A DNA stretch of 64,000 nt from Treponema sp. Its GTDB lineage: Bacteria > Spirochaetota > Spirochaetia > Treponematales > Treponemataceae. The position numbers were made by a program, and so were the translations under genes. The stretch is taken from assembly GCA_017962965.1 (NCBI GenBank), contig JAGCUI010000050.1:1-64000 (forward strand), given 5' to 3'. Positions 8,178 through 15,924 of the stretch are shown here, piece by piece (the stretch's first letter is position 1; the number at the start of each line of letters is the position of its first letter). Under the pieces are notes generated by a model, which saw only the letters and a program-made list of their open reading frames with translations, was not told where the DNA came from and made no database searches.

Positions 8178-9272
8178 ATGAAGGTTGCGATTGTACATTA
8201 CTGGCTTGTTACAATGAGGGGTGGAGAAAAAGTTCTGGAAGAATTATGCCGTCTTTATCCCCAGTCCGATATTTTTACAAATGTTTACGATCCTTCAAAA
8301 ATCAGCGACGAAATTAAAAAGCATAAAATTTATACTACAAAGATAAACAAGTGGCCTATGGCTACAAAGTACTATCAGAAGTACATGCCTTTTATGCCTA
8401 ACGCATTAATGGACTTAGACCTCACTCCATATGATTTAATCATCTCAAGCGAAAGTGGTCCTGCAAAAGGCGTGTGCCCGAACCCGAATGCATTCCACCT
8501 GTGCTACTGCCATACTCCAATGCGCTACCTCTGGGACATGTATCATGAATACTTTGCACGTTCAAATCATGTTGTAAAGTTTTTTATGAAAAAAATGATA
8601 CCAGGCTTACGCCAATGGGATGTAATGAGCAGTAACCTCGTAGACCACTTTGTTGCAAACTCACACTATGTTGCAAAGAGAATCAAACGCTACTATAACC
8701 GCGACTGCGACGTAGTTTACCCTCCATGCGACATAGAAAAATATATAATCAATAAAAGAAACCCACAGGATTTTTATCTCTTTTTTGGACAGCTTGTTGG
8801 TTATAAAAAAGCAGACCTTGCAATTGCAGCCTGCATTAAAGCCAAGAAAAAGCTTGTAATCATAGGAGACGGAAAATCCAAGGATGCCAAAAAATTCGAA
8901 CGCACCGGCTACATCAAATTTACCGGCCGTGTAAGCGACGAAGAAGTTGAAGATTATTTAAGCAAAGCCAAAGCCCTTATTTTCCCTGGCATAGAAGATT
9001 TTGGTATCATCCCTGTAGAAGCCAACGCTGCCGGCTGCCCTGTCCTAGCCTACAAAGACGGTGGTACCCTGGACTCCATCAAAGAAGGCGTAACCGGTCT
9101 CTTTTTTGAGCACCAAACCGTAGAAAGCCTCATCACCTGCATGAACGAATTCGAACAAAACATAGAGAAGTTCGGCGACAGAAAAGCCTACACAAAACAC
9201 GTGCAGCAGTTTTCAAGGCAGGAATTTATTAAGAATATCAGTGCTTTAATTGACAAAAGACAGAGAAAATAG
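8178..9272 (+). CDS. GT4-family glycosyltransferase
   Basis: A 364-residue GT-B glycosyltransferase starting 'MKVAIVHYWLVTMRGGEKVL', the opening of many capsule and O-antigen GT4 enzymes. The acceptor lobe has 'LCYCHTPMRYLWDMYHEYF', and the donor lobe has 'FFGQLVGYKKADLAI' and 'FPGIEDFGIIPVEANAAG' with the two conserved glutamates. An AAGGAG Shine-Dalgarno stands ahead of the ATG at 8178. It is the last gene of the + strand envelope cluster and would add a sugar to the lipid-linked glycan at the membrane. Mannose-like donors are common for this subgroup but not certain here. Confidence 0.87.
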   Translation: MKVAIVHYWLVTMRGGEKVLEELCRLYPQSDIFTNVYDPSKISDEIKKHKIYTTKINKWPMATKYYQKYMPFMPNALMDLDLTPYDLIISSESGPAKGVCPNPNAFHLCYCHTPMRYLWDMYHEYFARSNHVVKFFMKKMIPGLRQWDVMSSNLVDHFVANSHYVAKRIKRYYNRDCDVVYPPCDIEKYIINKRNPQDFYLFFGQLVGYKKADLAIAACIKAKKKLVIIGDGKSKDAKKFERTGYIKFTGRVSDEEVEDYLSKAKALIFPGIEDFGIIPVEANAAGCPVLAYKDGGTLDSIKEGVTGLFFEHQTVESLITCMNEFEQNIEKFGDRKAYTKHVQQFSRQEFIKNISALIDKRQRK

Positions 9273-9317
9273 TACAAAAAAATAAATCATAATACCGCGT
9301 AAACAGGAGATGATTTT

Positions 9318-10418
9318 ATGCATACTAAAAAGCTTTTTTATATTGCTTTATTTTTTCTTACCACTTCTGGCTTTGCTCAGGATAAAATCAAAATTACAAA
9401 CACATTTGGTGCAGACAAAGACTCAATCAGTTCAAGGGATTTTCTTGATGTAAATCATTTCAGTTATTTTGAATATGATGTTGCAGACCGTATTCAGTTT
9501 GATTACAGCTCGGACTTATTTACTGCTAGACTTAGAACAACAATCAATCCATATGATATAGAAGGATATTATTCAAACATCACTTTTAAAGGCTATGCCC
9601 TTTTTACTCCGGTTAAATATTTTAATCTTGCCATAGGAAATTCTTTCTTTAATAAATTTGCACTTGATTCATTTTACTTTGCAAGCTTTGATGATTACCC
9701 TGGACACGGAAAGCTTTTAAATGATGGAATCGGTATTTTATCTAAAATTGATTTTAATGATTTTTCTTCTTTCCCACTTAAAATAAAAATTGCTCTTGGA
9801 GTTGATACAGATAGTAACTATAAATGGAAACAGTTTGGTTTTAATACAGGACTTAATTTTAATTATTCTGATTTTGTAAATCTTTCATTTACTTTTAAAA
9901 ATATCTGGAGTGATAAACCTTTTAAATTTGCCGGTGGACTTGGTCTTAATTTTTCACAGGATATTCACATCAACCTTGGATATGTTTACAACAACACAGA
10001 TAAAGACTTTTTATTATATTCAACAAAGGATTCTGTTTTTGTAAATGTTTATTATGCATTTAAAGACATTCCGCTTACACTTGCTTTTGATGTTGTTAGT
10101 GGTTTAAATGATTATTTTATTTCTGACTATAAACTTACAGAATCACAAGCTTTTATTCCTTTTACTCTTGGTGCAGACGTAAAATATAAATATGAATCTT
10201 GGACATTTAATTGTTCTGCAAAACTTTTTAAAGCACTTAAAAACGATGCTCTTGGAATTCTTGAAGTAAAACCTGGAGTAAAATATAAGTTCAACAAAAA
10301 CAATTCAATTGAAACAGGATTAAGAATTACTTTAAAAAAAGATTATAAGAATGCCGATGGAATTATGATTCCAAACTTAAGCATTCCTTTTACATGGAAA
10401 TTTAACTATGAACTTTAA
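9318..10418 (+). CDS. predicted outer-membrane beta-barrel protein
   Basis: I do not recognise the family. The 366-residue product has a clear signal peptide ('LFYIALFFLTTSGFAQ', cut after about residue 20) and then alternating aromatic/polar strands such as 'IKIALGVDTDSN', 'FSFTFKN'-like segments and a final strand ending 'PFTWKFNYEL', typical of an outer-membrane barrel that ends close to its C-terminus. An AGGAG box precedes the start. Its last 11 bases overlap the CotH-like lipoprotein gene, so the two are coupled and probably work on the same surface structure. Confidence 0.7.
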   Translation: MHTKKLFYIALFFLTTSGFAQDKIKITNTFGADKDSISSRDFLDVNHFSYFEYDVADRIQFDYSSDLFTARLRTTINPYDIEGYYSNITFKGYALFTPVKYFNLAIGNSFFNKFALDSFYFASFDDYPGHGKLLNDGIGILSKIDFNDFSSFPLKIKIALGVDTDSNYKWKQFGFNTGLNFNYSDFVNLSFTFKNIWSDKPFKFAGGLGLNFSQDIHINLGYVYNNTDKDFLLYSTKDSVFVNVYYAFKDIPLTLAFDVVSGLNDYFISDYKLTESQAFIPFTLGADVKYKYESWTFNCSAKLFKALKNDALGILEVKPGVKYKFNKNNSIETGLRITLKKDYKNADGIMIPNLSIPFTWKFNYEL

Positions 10419-11889
10419 ACAAAAGATTTTTATTCTGACAGTTTTAAGTTCTCTTTTTATATCATGTAAATTTTCTGAATCATCTACAGCCATTACCTAT
10501 AGCTCAAAAAAGACAAATATTCCAAATCAGTTTTTTTGTGCCGCTGATGATTTAAGCGGGTATTTATGTGCAGATATTTCTTTTAATAATGTACAGACTG
10601 CTGTATTTACCTGGTACTGTATTCCTAAAGACACTAATACAAAAATATTGATTAAAACAAACACGGTTGATGTAACAGGTTTAACTGAATATAAAGACAG
10701 CCTTGTTAGCCCTGTTTGTAAAGAAGGATTATATTATTGCGAAGTAGAATTAATTAATGGTACTAATTCTAAAAACTTCCAGACAGATAAAAAACCTGTA
10801 AAGCTTATATTTTATGAACCAACACTTCCGGTTTTAAGCATACAAACAAACAACGGTAAAGACGTAATTTCAAAAGAAGATCAGCTTTTAGGAACCTTAA
10901 GTCTTTTAGAATCAGATGGTACAAGAACAATTTATAATAATATAAAAATCAAATGCCGCGGAAATACAACTTTTACAAAAGCTAAAAAACCGTACACAAT
11001 CAAACTAGATTCAAATGTTCCTATTTTAGGTTTGAACTCTGGTAAAAACTATGTGCTTTTAGCAAATTACATGGATCTTTCCTTTTTGAAAAATGAAGCA
11101 GCATTTTATTTAAGCCTCCAGCTTGGTCTTGCTTTTACACCTCACGGACAATTTGTAAATCTTGTGATAAACGGAGACTATAAAGGACTTTACTGGTTTG
11201 GAGAATCAATCAAAGTAAATAAGAACCGTGTAGACATCAAAGACAAAAAAGACTTTTTAATCGAACTTGATGACTACTTTGACGAAGTATATAAATTTAA
11301 AAGTGGTCTTAAAAATTTTCCGTATCAGATTAAAAATGATGACGAAATGAACGCTGAACGTTTGGAAGAAATCAGAACAAAAATCAACTTAATCGAAGAT
11401 GATTTATACAACAATAATTCCATTCAGTATTTTGATATTCCTTCTTTTGCTAAGTTTTATCTTATAAACGAAATTATGGACAATCAGGAAATCATTTCTC
11501 CAAAGAGCGTTTATTATACTTACAAAAAAGATACAGGTATTTTATCAGCTGGTCCTGTGTGGGATTTTGACTGGGGTGCTTCTTCTTCCAGAAAAAGTCT
11601 TGGACTTACAAACTGTCTCTATTACGATGCCCTTTTTACTCATTCAGAATTTACAAATGAGTTAAACAGTATTCTTTCTTCATCTCTTTTAGATATGAAT
11701 GACTTTGAAACATATATAATTACTCAGAAAAATCTGATTCAAAAATCAGTTGAGCTTGATATAAAAAGATGGGGATATGCAGACAGAAATCCTGTAGGTA
11801 AACCTTTAAACGGATTTGAATCTTATGTTCAGGATTTAATTTACTGTATTAAAGAAAGAACTGAATATCTCAAATCACTTTCATTCTAA
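10408..11889 (+). CDS. CotH-kinase-like lipoprotein
   Basis: A 493-residue protein with a lipoprotein signal ('LSSLFISC', lipid Cys21). The C-terminal half is a CotH-like atypical kinase domain: 'IKCRGNTTFTKAKKPYTIKL' (about 187-206), 'NYVLLANYMDLSFLKNEAAF' (about 214-233), 'GDYKGLYWFGESIKV' and 'GPVWDFDWG' (about 384-392), where the aspartates match the metal-binding and catalytic positions of CotH. CotH of Bacillus phosphorylates coat proteins. Secreted homologues occur in many bacteria with unknown targets. The N-terminal 140 residues look like a beta-sandwich. Coupled to the preceding barrel gene. Its partner and substrate are unknown. Confidence 0.82.
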   Translation: MNFKQKIFILTVLSSLFISCKFSESSTAITYSSKKTNIPNQFFCAADDLSGYLCADISFNNVQTAVFTWYCIPKDTNTKILIKTNTVDVTGLTEYKDSLVSPVCKEGLYYCEVELINGTNSKNFQTDKKPVKLIFYEPTLPVLSIQTNNGKDVISKEDQLLGTLSLLESDGTRTIYNNIKIKCRGNTTFTKAKKPYTIKLDSNVPILGLNSGKNYVLLANYMDLSFLKNEAAFYLSLQLGLAFTPHGQFVNLVINGDYKGLYWFGESIKVNKNRVDIKDKKDFLIELDDYFDEVYKFKSGLKNFPYQIKNDDEMNAERLEEIRTKINLIEDDLYNNNSIQYFDIPSFAKFYLINEIMDNQEIISPKSVYYTYKKDTGILSAGPVWDFDWGASSSRKSLGLTNCLYYDALFTHSEFTNELNSILSSSLLDMNDFETYIITQKNLIQKSVELDIKRWGYADRNPVGKPLNGFESYVQDLIYCIKERTEYLKSLSF

Positions 11890-11919
11890 TTCTTTCTTAA
11901 TCAATCTACCCATCCCAAC

Positions 11920-13341
11920 CTAAAATCTATAGCCCACGTACAGATTAATAAAATTCATGCTGTGGGTAACATTTTCGGCGGTGTTGTAAAAGCCTTTTTT
12001 GTAGTAGAAAAGGTCGCTTATGCCCAGGTAGATATTTTTGTAGATTTTGTGCTCGTAGCCGGCTTCTAAATAACATATTAAATCCCAGCCTGTAGAACCT
12101 AAGGTGCTTACTGTAAACTTTGGATTATAGAAAAGCGAGAAAAAGTGATTTACGTAGAAGGTACCGATGAGCGGGTCGTCGTATTTTAAGTAAGATTTTT
12201 CGTTTAAGCCAAAGCCAAGACTGTAGAGGCGCTGCTTGTTATGTTCTGAATCCCCTCTTATGTATGTGTTATGAAGGTGAAAAAATTCTGAAGCACCGTT
12301 TATGCTCAAGCTCCAGGAAGTTCCAAAGCTGAAGGAAGAAGATTCATCCTGGCTTAAGTAAGGTCTGTAATCAAAGCCGCAGCCGATACTGCTGTTGGAA
12401 TAATTTATGTTGCAGCTCATTACGTAATCAAAATTGTATAATAAAGAAAAAGTTGCATCACCTGCGATATTTAAAGCCTTGGACCAGATAAAGCCGTCTG
12501 TTAAGAATGAATAATAATAAAGGCTTGTGCTGTCTATTGTTTTAGCCTGGAATGAAAAAACATCGAACGGTTCTTTTGTGTCGTGGCCGAATCTTTTTCC
12601 GTAGTTGAAATTTAATGTGCCGTTAAAGTTTGAAGAATTATTGTATGCCTTGTAATCGTAGGTTGAATTTGGATAGGCTGAATAGTTATACAAAGGATTA
12701 TTCTGTAAATAAAGATTTGAGCTTAAAAAAGAATAACCTGTGCTCACGTTTAATTCATAAAAAGAAACTTCCGGATGCGGTGCTGACTTTCCGTTTATTA
12801 ATTCACAAAGGGCGTCGAACGGGCTGATTAAAATTGCAAGCGGCATAAAGTTCTTGTCCAAAAGCTTATAGGTTCTGTGAAACATTTCTCCCACAAAAGG
12901 ACCTGTTATTGAAGTTGTGATAAAGTCGTTTACGGCAGGAGTATCTATTTCCATAAAATATTCCCACATCAAAGTTCCGTAAACATTCGGTATAAAAGAT
13001 TCCCAGAAGCCCAAGCCGTTTGCTCGTCCTGTTATAAAATACATGCTTCCCTGGTAAGGATGATAAAGCTGATTGATATAAAATTCATCCATGTCCCACC
13101 ACCAGGCAGACATGAGGTTATTTTTCATGCTTTCAAGACTGATCATTGCATAGTCTTCGTGTGTGATGGCCATATTGTAGCTTACAACAACAATTTCCAT
13201 CATTGTTGTGTCAAACAAAGAAAGAAAATAATCGCGGGCAGTTGAATCGTAGGATTTTCCTTCCTGATTTTCCTGCGCGTACAAAGAGGTAGATGAAAAA
13301 GAAAGTAATAAAACTGCGAGTAAAAAAAGCTTTTTAATCAT
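11920..13341 (-). CDS. DUF3943-type outer-membrane protein
   Basis: A 473-residue exported protein with signal peptide 'LFLLAVLLLSFSSTSLYAQ'. The middle part carries 'NQLYHPYQGSMYFITGRANG', 'FWESFIPNVYGTLMWEYFME' and 'NDFITTSITGPFVGEMFHR', the pattern I associate with DUF3943, where a helical lid precedes a C-terminal beta-barrel. The last residues 'FINLYVGYRF' end in Phe as in barrels inserted by BamA. The ATG overlaps the stop of the upstream Wzi-like gene as TAATG, so these form a two-gene operon. Function unknown. A lipid- or glycan-related outer-membrane role is inference. Confidence 0.72.
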   Translation of the reverse strand: MIKKLFLLAVLLLSFSSTSLYAQENQEGKSYDSTARDYFLSLFDTTMMEIVVVSYNMAITHEDYAMISLESMKNNLMSAWWWDMDEFYINQLYHPYQGSMYFITGRANGLGFWESFIPNVYGTLMWEYFMEIDTPAVNDFITTSITGPFVGEMFHRTYKLLDKNFMPLAILISPFDALCELINGKSAPHPEVSFYELNVSTGYSFLSSNLYLQNNPLYNYSAYPNSTYDYKAYNNSSNFNGTLNFNYGKRFGHDTKEPFDVFSFQAKTIDSTSLYYYSFLTDGFIWSKALNIAGDATFSLLYNFDYVMSCNINYSNSSIGCGFDYRPYLSQDESSSFSFGTSWSLSINGASEFFHLHNTYIRGDSEHNKQRLYSLGFGLNEKSYLKYDDPLIGTFYVNHFFSLFYNPKFTVSTLGSTGWDLICYLEAGYEHKIYKNIYLGISDLFYYKKGFYNTAENVTHSMNFINLYVGYRF

Positions 13342-15266
13342 TAGAAATTACCAATTGTAAAACCAAGGCTCAAAACAGGTCCTACCTTGAACGGATATTC
13401 TTCTGTATCAAGTCTTGTGTATTTTGTATCAAAGTTTGCATTAGAGTTTCCGTATGCATCTTTTGTGTTGTATGCAGTCTGGTCTATTCCTGTAAAATAG
13501 CTGATTACAAGACCAAGTGTTACATCAAACTTAAACGGAACTGTTGTCTGCTTTGAAATATATGAACAGTTTGCACTGATTGCATGAATCCAGTTATATG
13601 CACCGTCGTGAAGGAAGTATTTTTTGAATTCATCGCGGTTTTTATTATCAAGCTCAGAATAAAGTGAACTTCCCCTTACCTGCTGGCTTCCGTAATCTGC
13701 ACCGTGGCGTGTAAGCTGATATGCGGCACTAAGACGGATGTTTGTTAAAGGCTGTGCATCAAAGCGGATCAAAATTTCATCTGAGTTTGGAGGTAAGTAT
13801 GAACCCAGACAGATTCCGTTACTTGTGTAGTTTTCCATGATGTAGTGGCTGTAGTAAGGAACATAGTTGATTGCATGATGTGTATAACAGTAAGGCTCTA
13901 CCTTTGAATATCTTAAAGTGATTGAACCGAATGGAACTGGCGGAATGATTGCTTTAATACCTGCCTGAAGTGCAAACATTTCTCTTGTTCCTGTAAAAGG
14001 ATTTGTTTTAAAGTCGTTGATTTCATCTGAGAAAAGGCTTACCCATACAGAACCGATTCCTGGCTGAGTATATTTAAGGTCTCCGAACATTGCAACGTTA
14101 TCAAAATCTCCTGCGTGATTCTGGTATTCAACTAAAACTGTTAATGGGAAAAGATAGCCCCATTCAAAACGCTTTGGATAAACAACGCTCGAACCAAAAT
14201 CAAGATGGAAGTTTCCAAAGTTCATTTCTACCATCTGAAGTGAGAATGAGTTCTGGAAGTAGAATGCGTCTTCTGTTCCGTAATCCGGATAATATGATGA
14301 AGTGAGTATGTCGCTTCTGTTTGGATTTTCGAGGTTACCTGTTAAGAATGAATATTTAAGCCAGCTGTTTACATCAAAAGAAAAATCAATTCCGTAGAAA
14401 GGAACAGCAGTTCTGTTTAATACAAGGGAACTTCCACTATCCATTGCGGCCCATTCACGGGTCATTCTACCAAAACCGATGTTGATTTTATCGTCCAAAA
14501 AGTCTGCATGGATTTCTGTATAAAAGTTTGCATAAGCCGCCATATCAGTTTTTAATGAACCAAAGCTTTCGGGAATAAGATTGTTTACCCAGTAAAAACG
14601 TCCTGCACTGTTATAAACATGAGTATAAGGAAGCCATGCGTCGTTACGGTATGAAGAGATTGTTCTGCTTTTTGTTCCGCGATCAACAAATGTGCCGGTA
14701 GTCTGATCTACATAAGGAAACCAGTTTGTACCGATGTAATAATCATTTCCGTTTAGTGCAAGAGGAACCTTTGAAACATTGAAAACACCCGAAAAATTAA
14801 AACCGAGGTTATAGCCCAAATCACCCTTTACGCGGAATTCAGGAATCATATCAAAGGCAAAGGCATTGTGGCTTGATTTATTATAAACACCAATGCTTGC
14901 GTCAGTTGCAAAGGAATAAAGAATACCAAAGTTTACAGGCACATCGTTGATTTTATTTTCGAAGAATGAATTACCAAACTTGTTTTCTTTTAAATTTTCA
15001 TTTTTAGATTCATTTATGTATTTGTTGATTATTTCAAGTTCAACTTTAGAAAGCTTGTCCTGGTTTTCCAGGATTTCATCAAGAATTAAAAGAATTCTTT
15101 TTTGTGTGTAAGGTTTTGCGTTTGAAACGGGTTTACAAAGACCGCGGATCTGGGCATTGTCGATAACGGTGTAAATTTCATGATTTACATCTACTGTTGT
15201 ATTATTAAGACCAAAAGCAAAAAAAGAAATTGCAAAAAGAGCAAGACACAAGAATAATTTTTTCAT
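13341..15266 (-). CDS. Wzi-like outer-membrane beta-barrel protein
   Basis: A 641-residue exported protein with signal peptide 'LFLCLALFAISFFAFG'. Residues 25-105 form a helical segment of the type 'VDVNHEIYTVIDNAQIRGL...KPYTQKRILLILDEIL', followed by a large barrel with 'IGFGRMTREWAAMDSGSSLV', the region that in Wzi-family proteins has R-x-W and glycine-rich strand signatures. It ends 'SLGFTIGNF', a terminal Phe strand. Wzi proteins anchor capsular polysaccharide at the cell surface. Here no capsule is proven, but glycan genes flank it. A weak promoter (TGGAAA 15323-15328, TAAAAT 15300-15305, 17-base gap) lies upstream. Wzi assignment is probable, not certain. Confidence 0.65.
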   Translation of the reverse strand: MKKLFLCLALFAISFFAFGLNNTTVDVNHEIYTVIDNAQIRGLCKPVSNAKPYTQKRILLILDEILENQDKLSKVELEIINKYINESKNENLKENKFGNSFFENKINDVPVNFGILYSFATDASIGVYNKSSHNAFAFDMIPEFRVKGDLGYNLGFNFSGVFNVSKVPLALNGNDYYIGTNWFPYVDQTTGTFVDRGTKSRTISSYRNDAWLPYTHVYNSAGRFYWVNNLIPESFGSLKTDMAAYANFYTEIHADFLDDKINIGFGRMTREWAAMDSGSSLVLNRTAVPFYGIDFSFDVNSWLKYSFLTGNLENPNRSDILTSSYYPDYGTEDAFYFQNSFSLQMVEMNFGNFHLDFGSSVVYPKRFEWGYLFPLTVLVEYQNHAGDFDNVAMFGDLKYTQPGIGSVWVSLFSDEINDFKTNPFTGTREMFALQAGIKAIIPPVPFGSITLRYSKVEPYCYTHHAINYVPYYSHYIMENYTSNGICLGSYLPPNSDEILIRFDAQPLTNIRLSAAYQLTRHGADYGSQQVRGSSLYSELDNKNRDEFKKYFLHDGAYNWIHAISANCSYISKQTTVPFKFDVTLGLVISYFTGIDQTAYNTKDAYGNSNANFDTKYTRLDTEEYPFKVGPVLSLGFTIGNF

Positions 15267-15380
15267 CTTTTATCCCCAAAATAAATAAATATAACAAATA
15301 TTTTATCGCAAACCCCATATTATTTCCACCCCAAGAAAATAATGTTAAATAAAAATAAAATATAAATATAAATGGTACTG

Positions 15381-15532
15381 AAATCAAAAATCGCTCCCAG
15401 GGGATTAGTGATTCTCAAAACCGCGCACTCGTGCGCTACACGCTGGCGTGCCAGGTAATTATACACTTTGCCGCTCACGCGGCACACGCCAGAGTGTTTT
15501 TGAAATCCCTAATTCCCTTCCGCGATTTTTAG
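15381..15532 (+). repeat. structured palindromic repeat, copy 1 (MITE/REP-like)
   Basis: This 152-base copy begins with AAATCAAAAATCGCTCCCAG and ends with CCTTCCGCGATTTTTAG, so its ends contain AAAAATCGC / GCGATTTTT as terminal inverted repeats, continued imperfectly by GGATTAGTGATTCTCAAAA against TTTTTGAAATCCC. Inside are a 7-bp stem TGGCGTG (15444-15450) / CACGCCA (15485-15491), a loop with GTAATTATACAC (15455-15466), and a hairpin TGCCGC / GCGGCA (15469-15474 / 15479-15484). Copy 2 is its inverted partner at 15674-15830. It has no coding capacity, so it would have to be mobilised or maintained in trans if it is a mobile element. Confidence 0.8.
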
Positions 15533-15673
15533 TCTTAGTTAAGTTGTTTTTATCTTTATTTTCTTTTTTTTCTCCTGAGTTGTAAATTATATTTATAAAA
15601 TATGAAATTAAGTAAAGATGAAAAAATAACAACACGCTGAAAAAAAAATAATTAATAACCCTCCACAAACCAT

Positions 15674-15830
15674 CTAAAAATCGCGGAAGGCATCTTATGG
15701 ATTTCAAAAACACTCTACAATGCTGCCGGCCGTAGCCGGCAATGTGTATAATTACACCGCATTGTAGCGTGTAGCGCACGAGTGCGCGGTTTTGCAAATC
15801 CAGAAGTAGCCTGGGAGCGATTTTTGATTT
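15674..15830 (-). repeat. structured palindromic repeat, copy 2, inverted
   Basis: Read on the minus strand this is a second copy of the element at 15381. Perfect matches to copy 1 are 15810-15830 (21 bases), 15767-15794 (28 bases), 15702-15716 region (about 18 bases around TTTCAAAAACACTC) and the CTAAAAATCGCGGAAGG end. Internal stems sit at the same places but differ in sequence: TACAATG (15716-15722) / CATTGTA (15760-15766) and TGCCGGC (15724-15730) / GCCGGCA (15735-15741). The loop GTGTATAATTAC (15744-15755) is unchanged between copies. Confidence 0.8.
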
Positions 15831-15889
15831 TAGTGCCGACCCCTTAATTTTTTATTCTTTGTACAGAGTTTGTCGGTTTATATTTTACA

Positions 15890-15918
15890 TTGATTTTTCA
15901 TATTTTATGGTATATAAT
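15890..15918 (+). promoter_or_regulatory. strong sigma-70-type promoter of the sugar transferase gene
   Basis: TTGATT (15890-15895), a 17-base spacer and TATAAT (15913-15918) form a near-consensus promoter. Six bases separate the -10 from ATG at 15925, with no Shine-Dalgarno sequence, so the transcript probably begins at the start codon. Confidence 0.8.
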
Positions 15919-15924
15919 TTATTA

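Larger units (their letters stand above)
15267..15924. other. gene-free intergenic stretch holding an inverted pair of structured repeats
   Basis: No convincing gene lies in these 658 bases. The left 110 bases are the AT-rich upstream region of the Wzi-like gene, with three GGGG tracts on the minus strand. The middle holds two inverted copies of a 150-base element separated by about 140 AT-rich bases. The right end holds the promoter of the sugar transferase gene. A 112-residue open frame inside the repeats is a by-product of their GC-rich stems. Confidence 0.8.

Noticed and set aside
15459-15797. 112-residue open frame inside the inverted repeats
   Set aside because: It is created by the GC-rich stems and reads through the palindrome. 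No start signal or protein-like composition is present.
15381-15830. Integron attC site or CRISPR-like repeat
   Set aside because: No GTTRRRY core pair, no integrase gene and only two inverted copies, so neither model fits.
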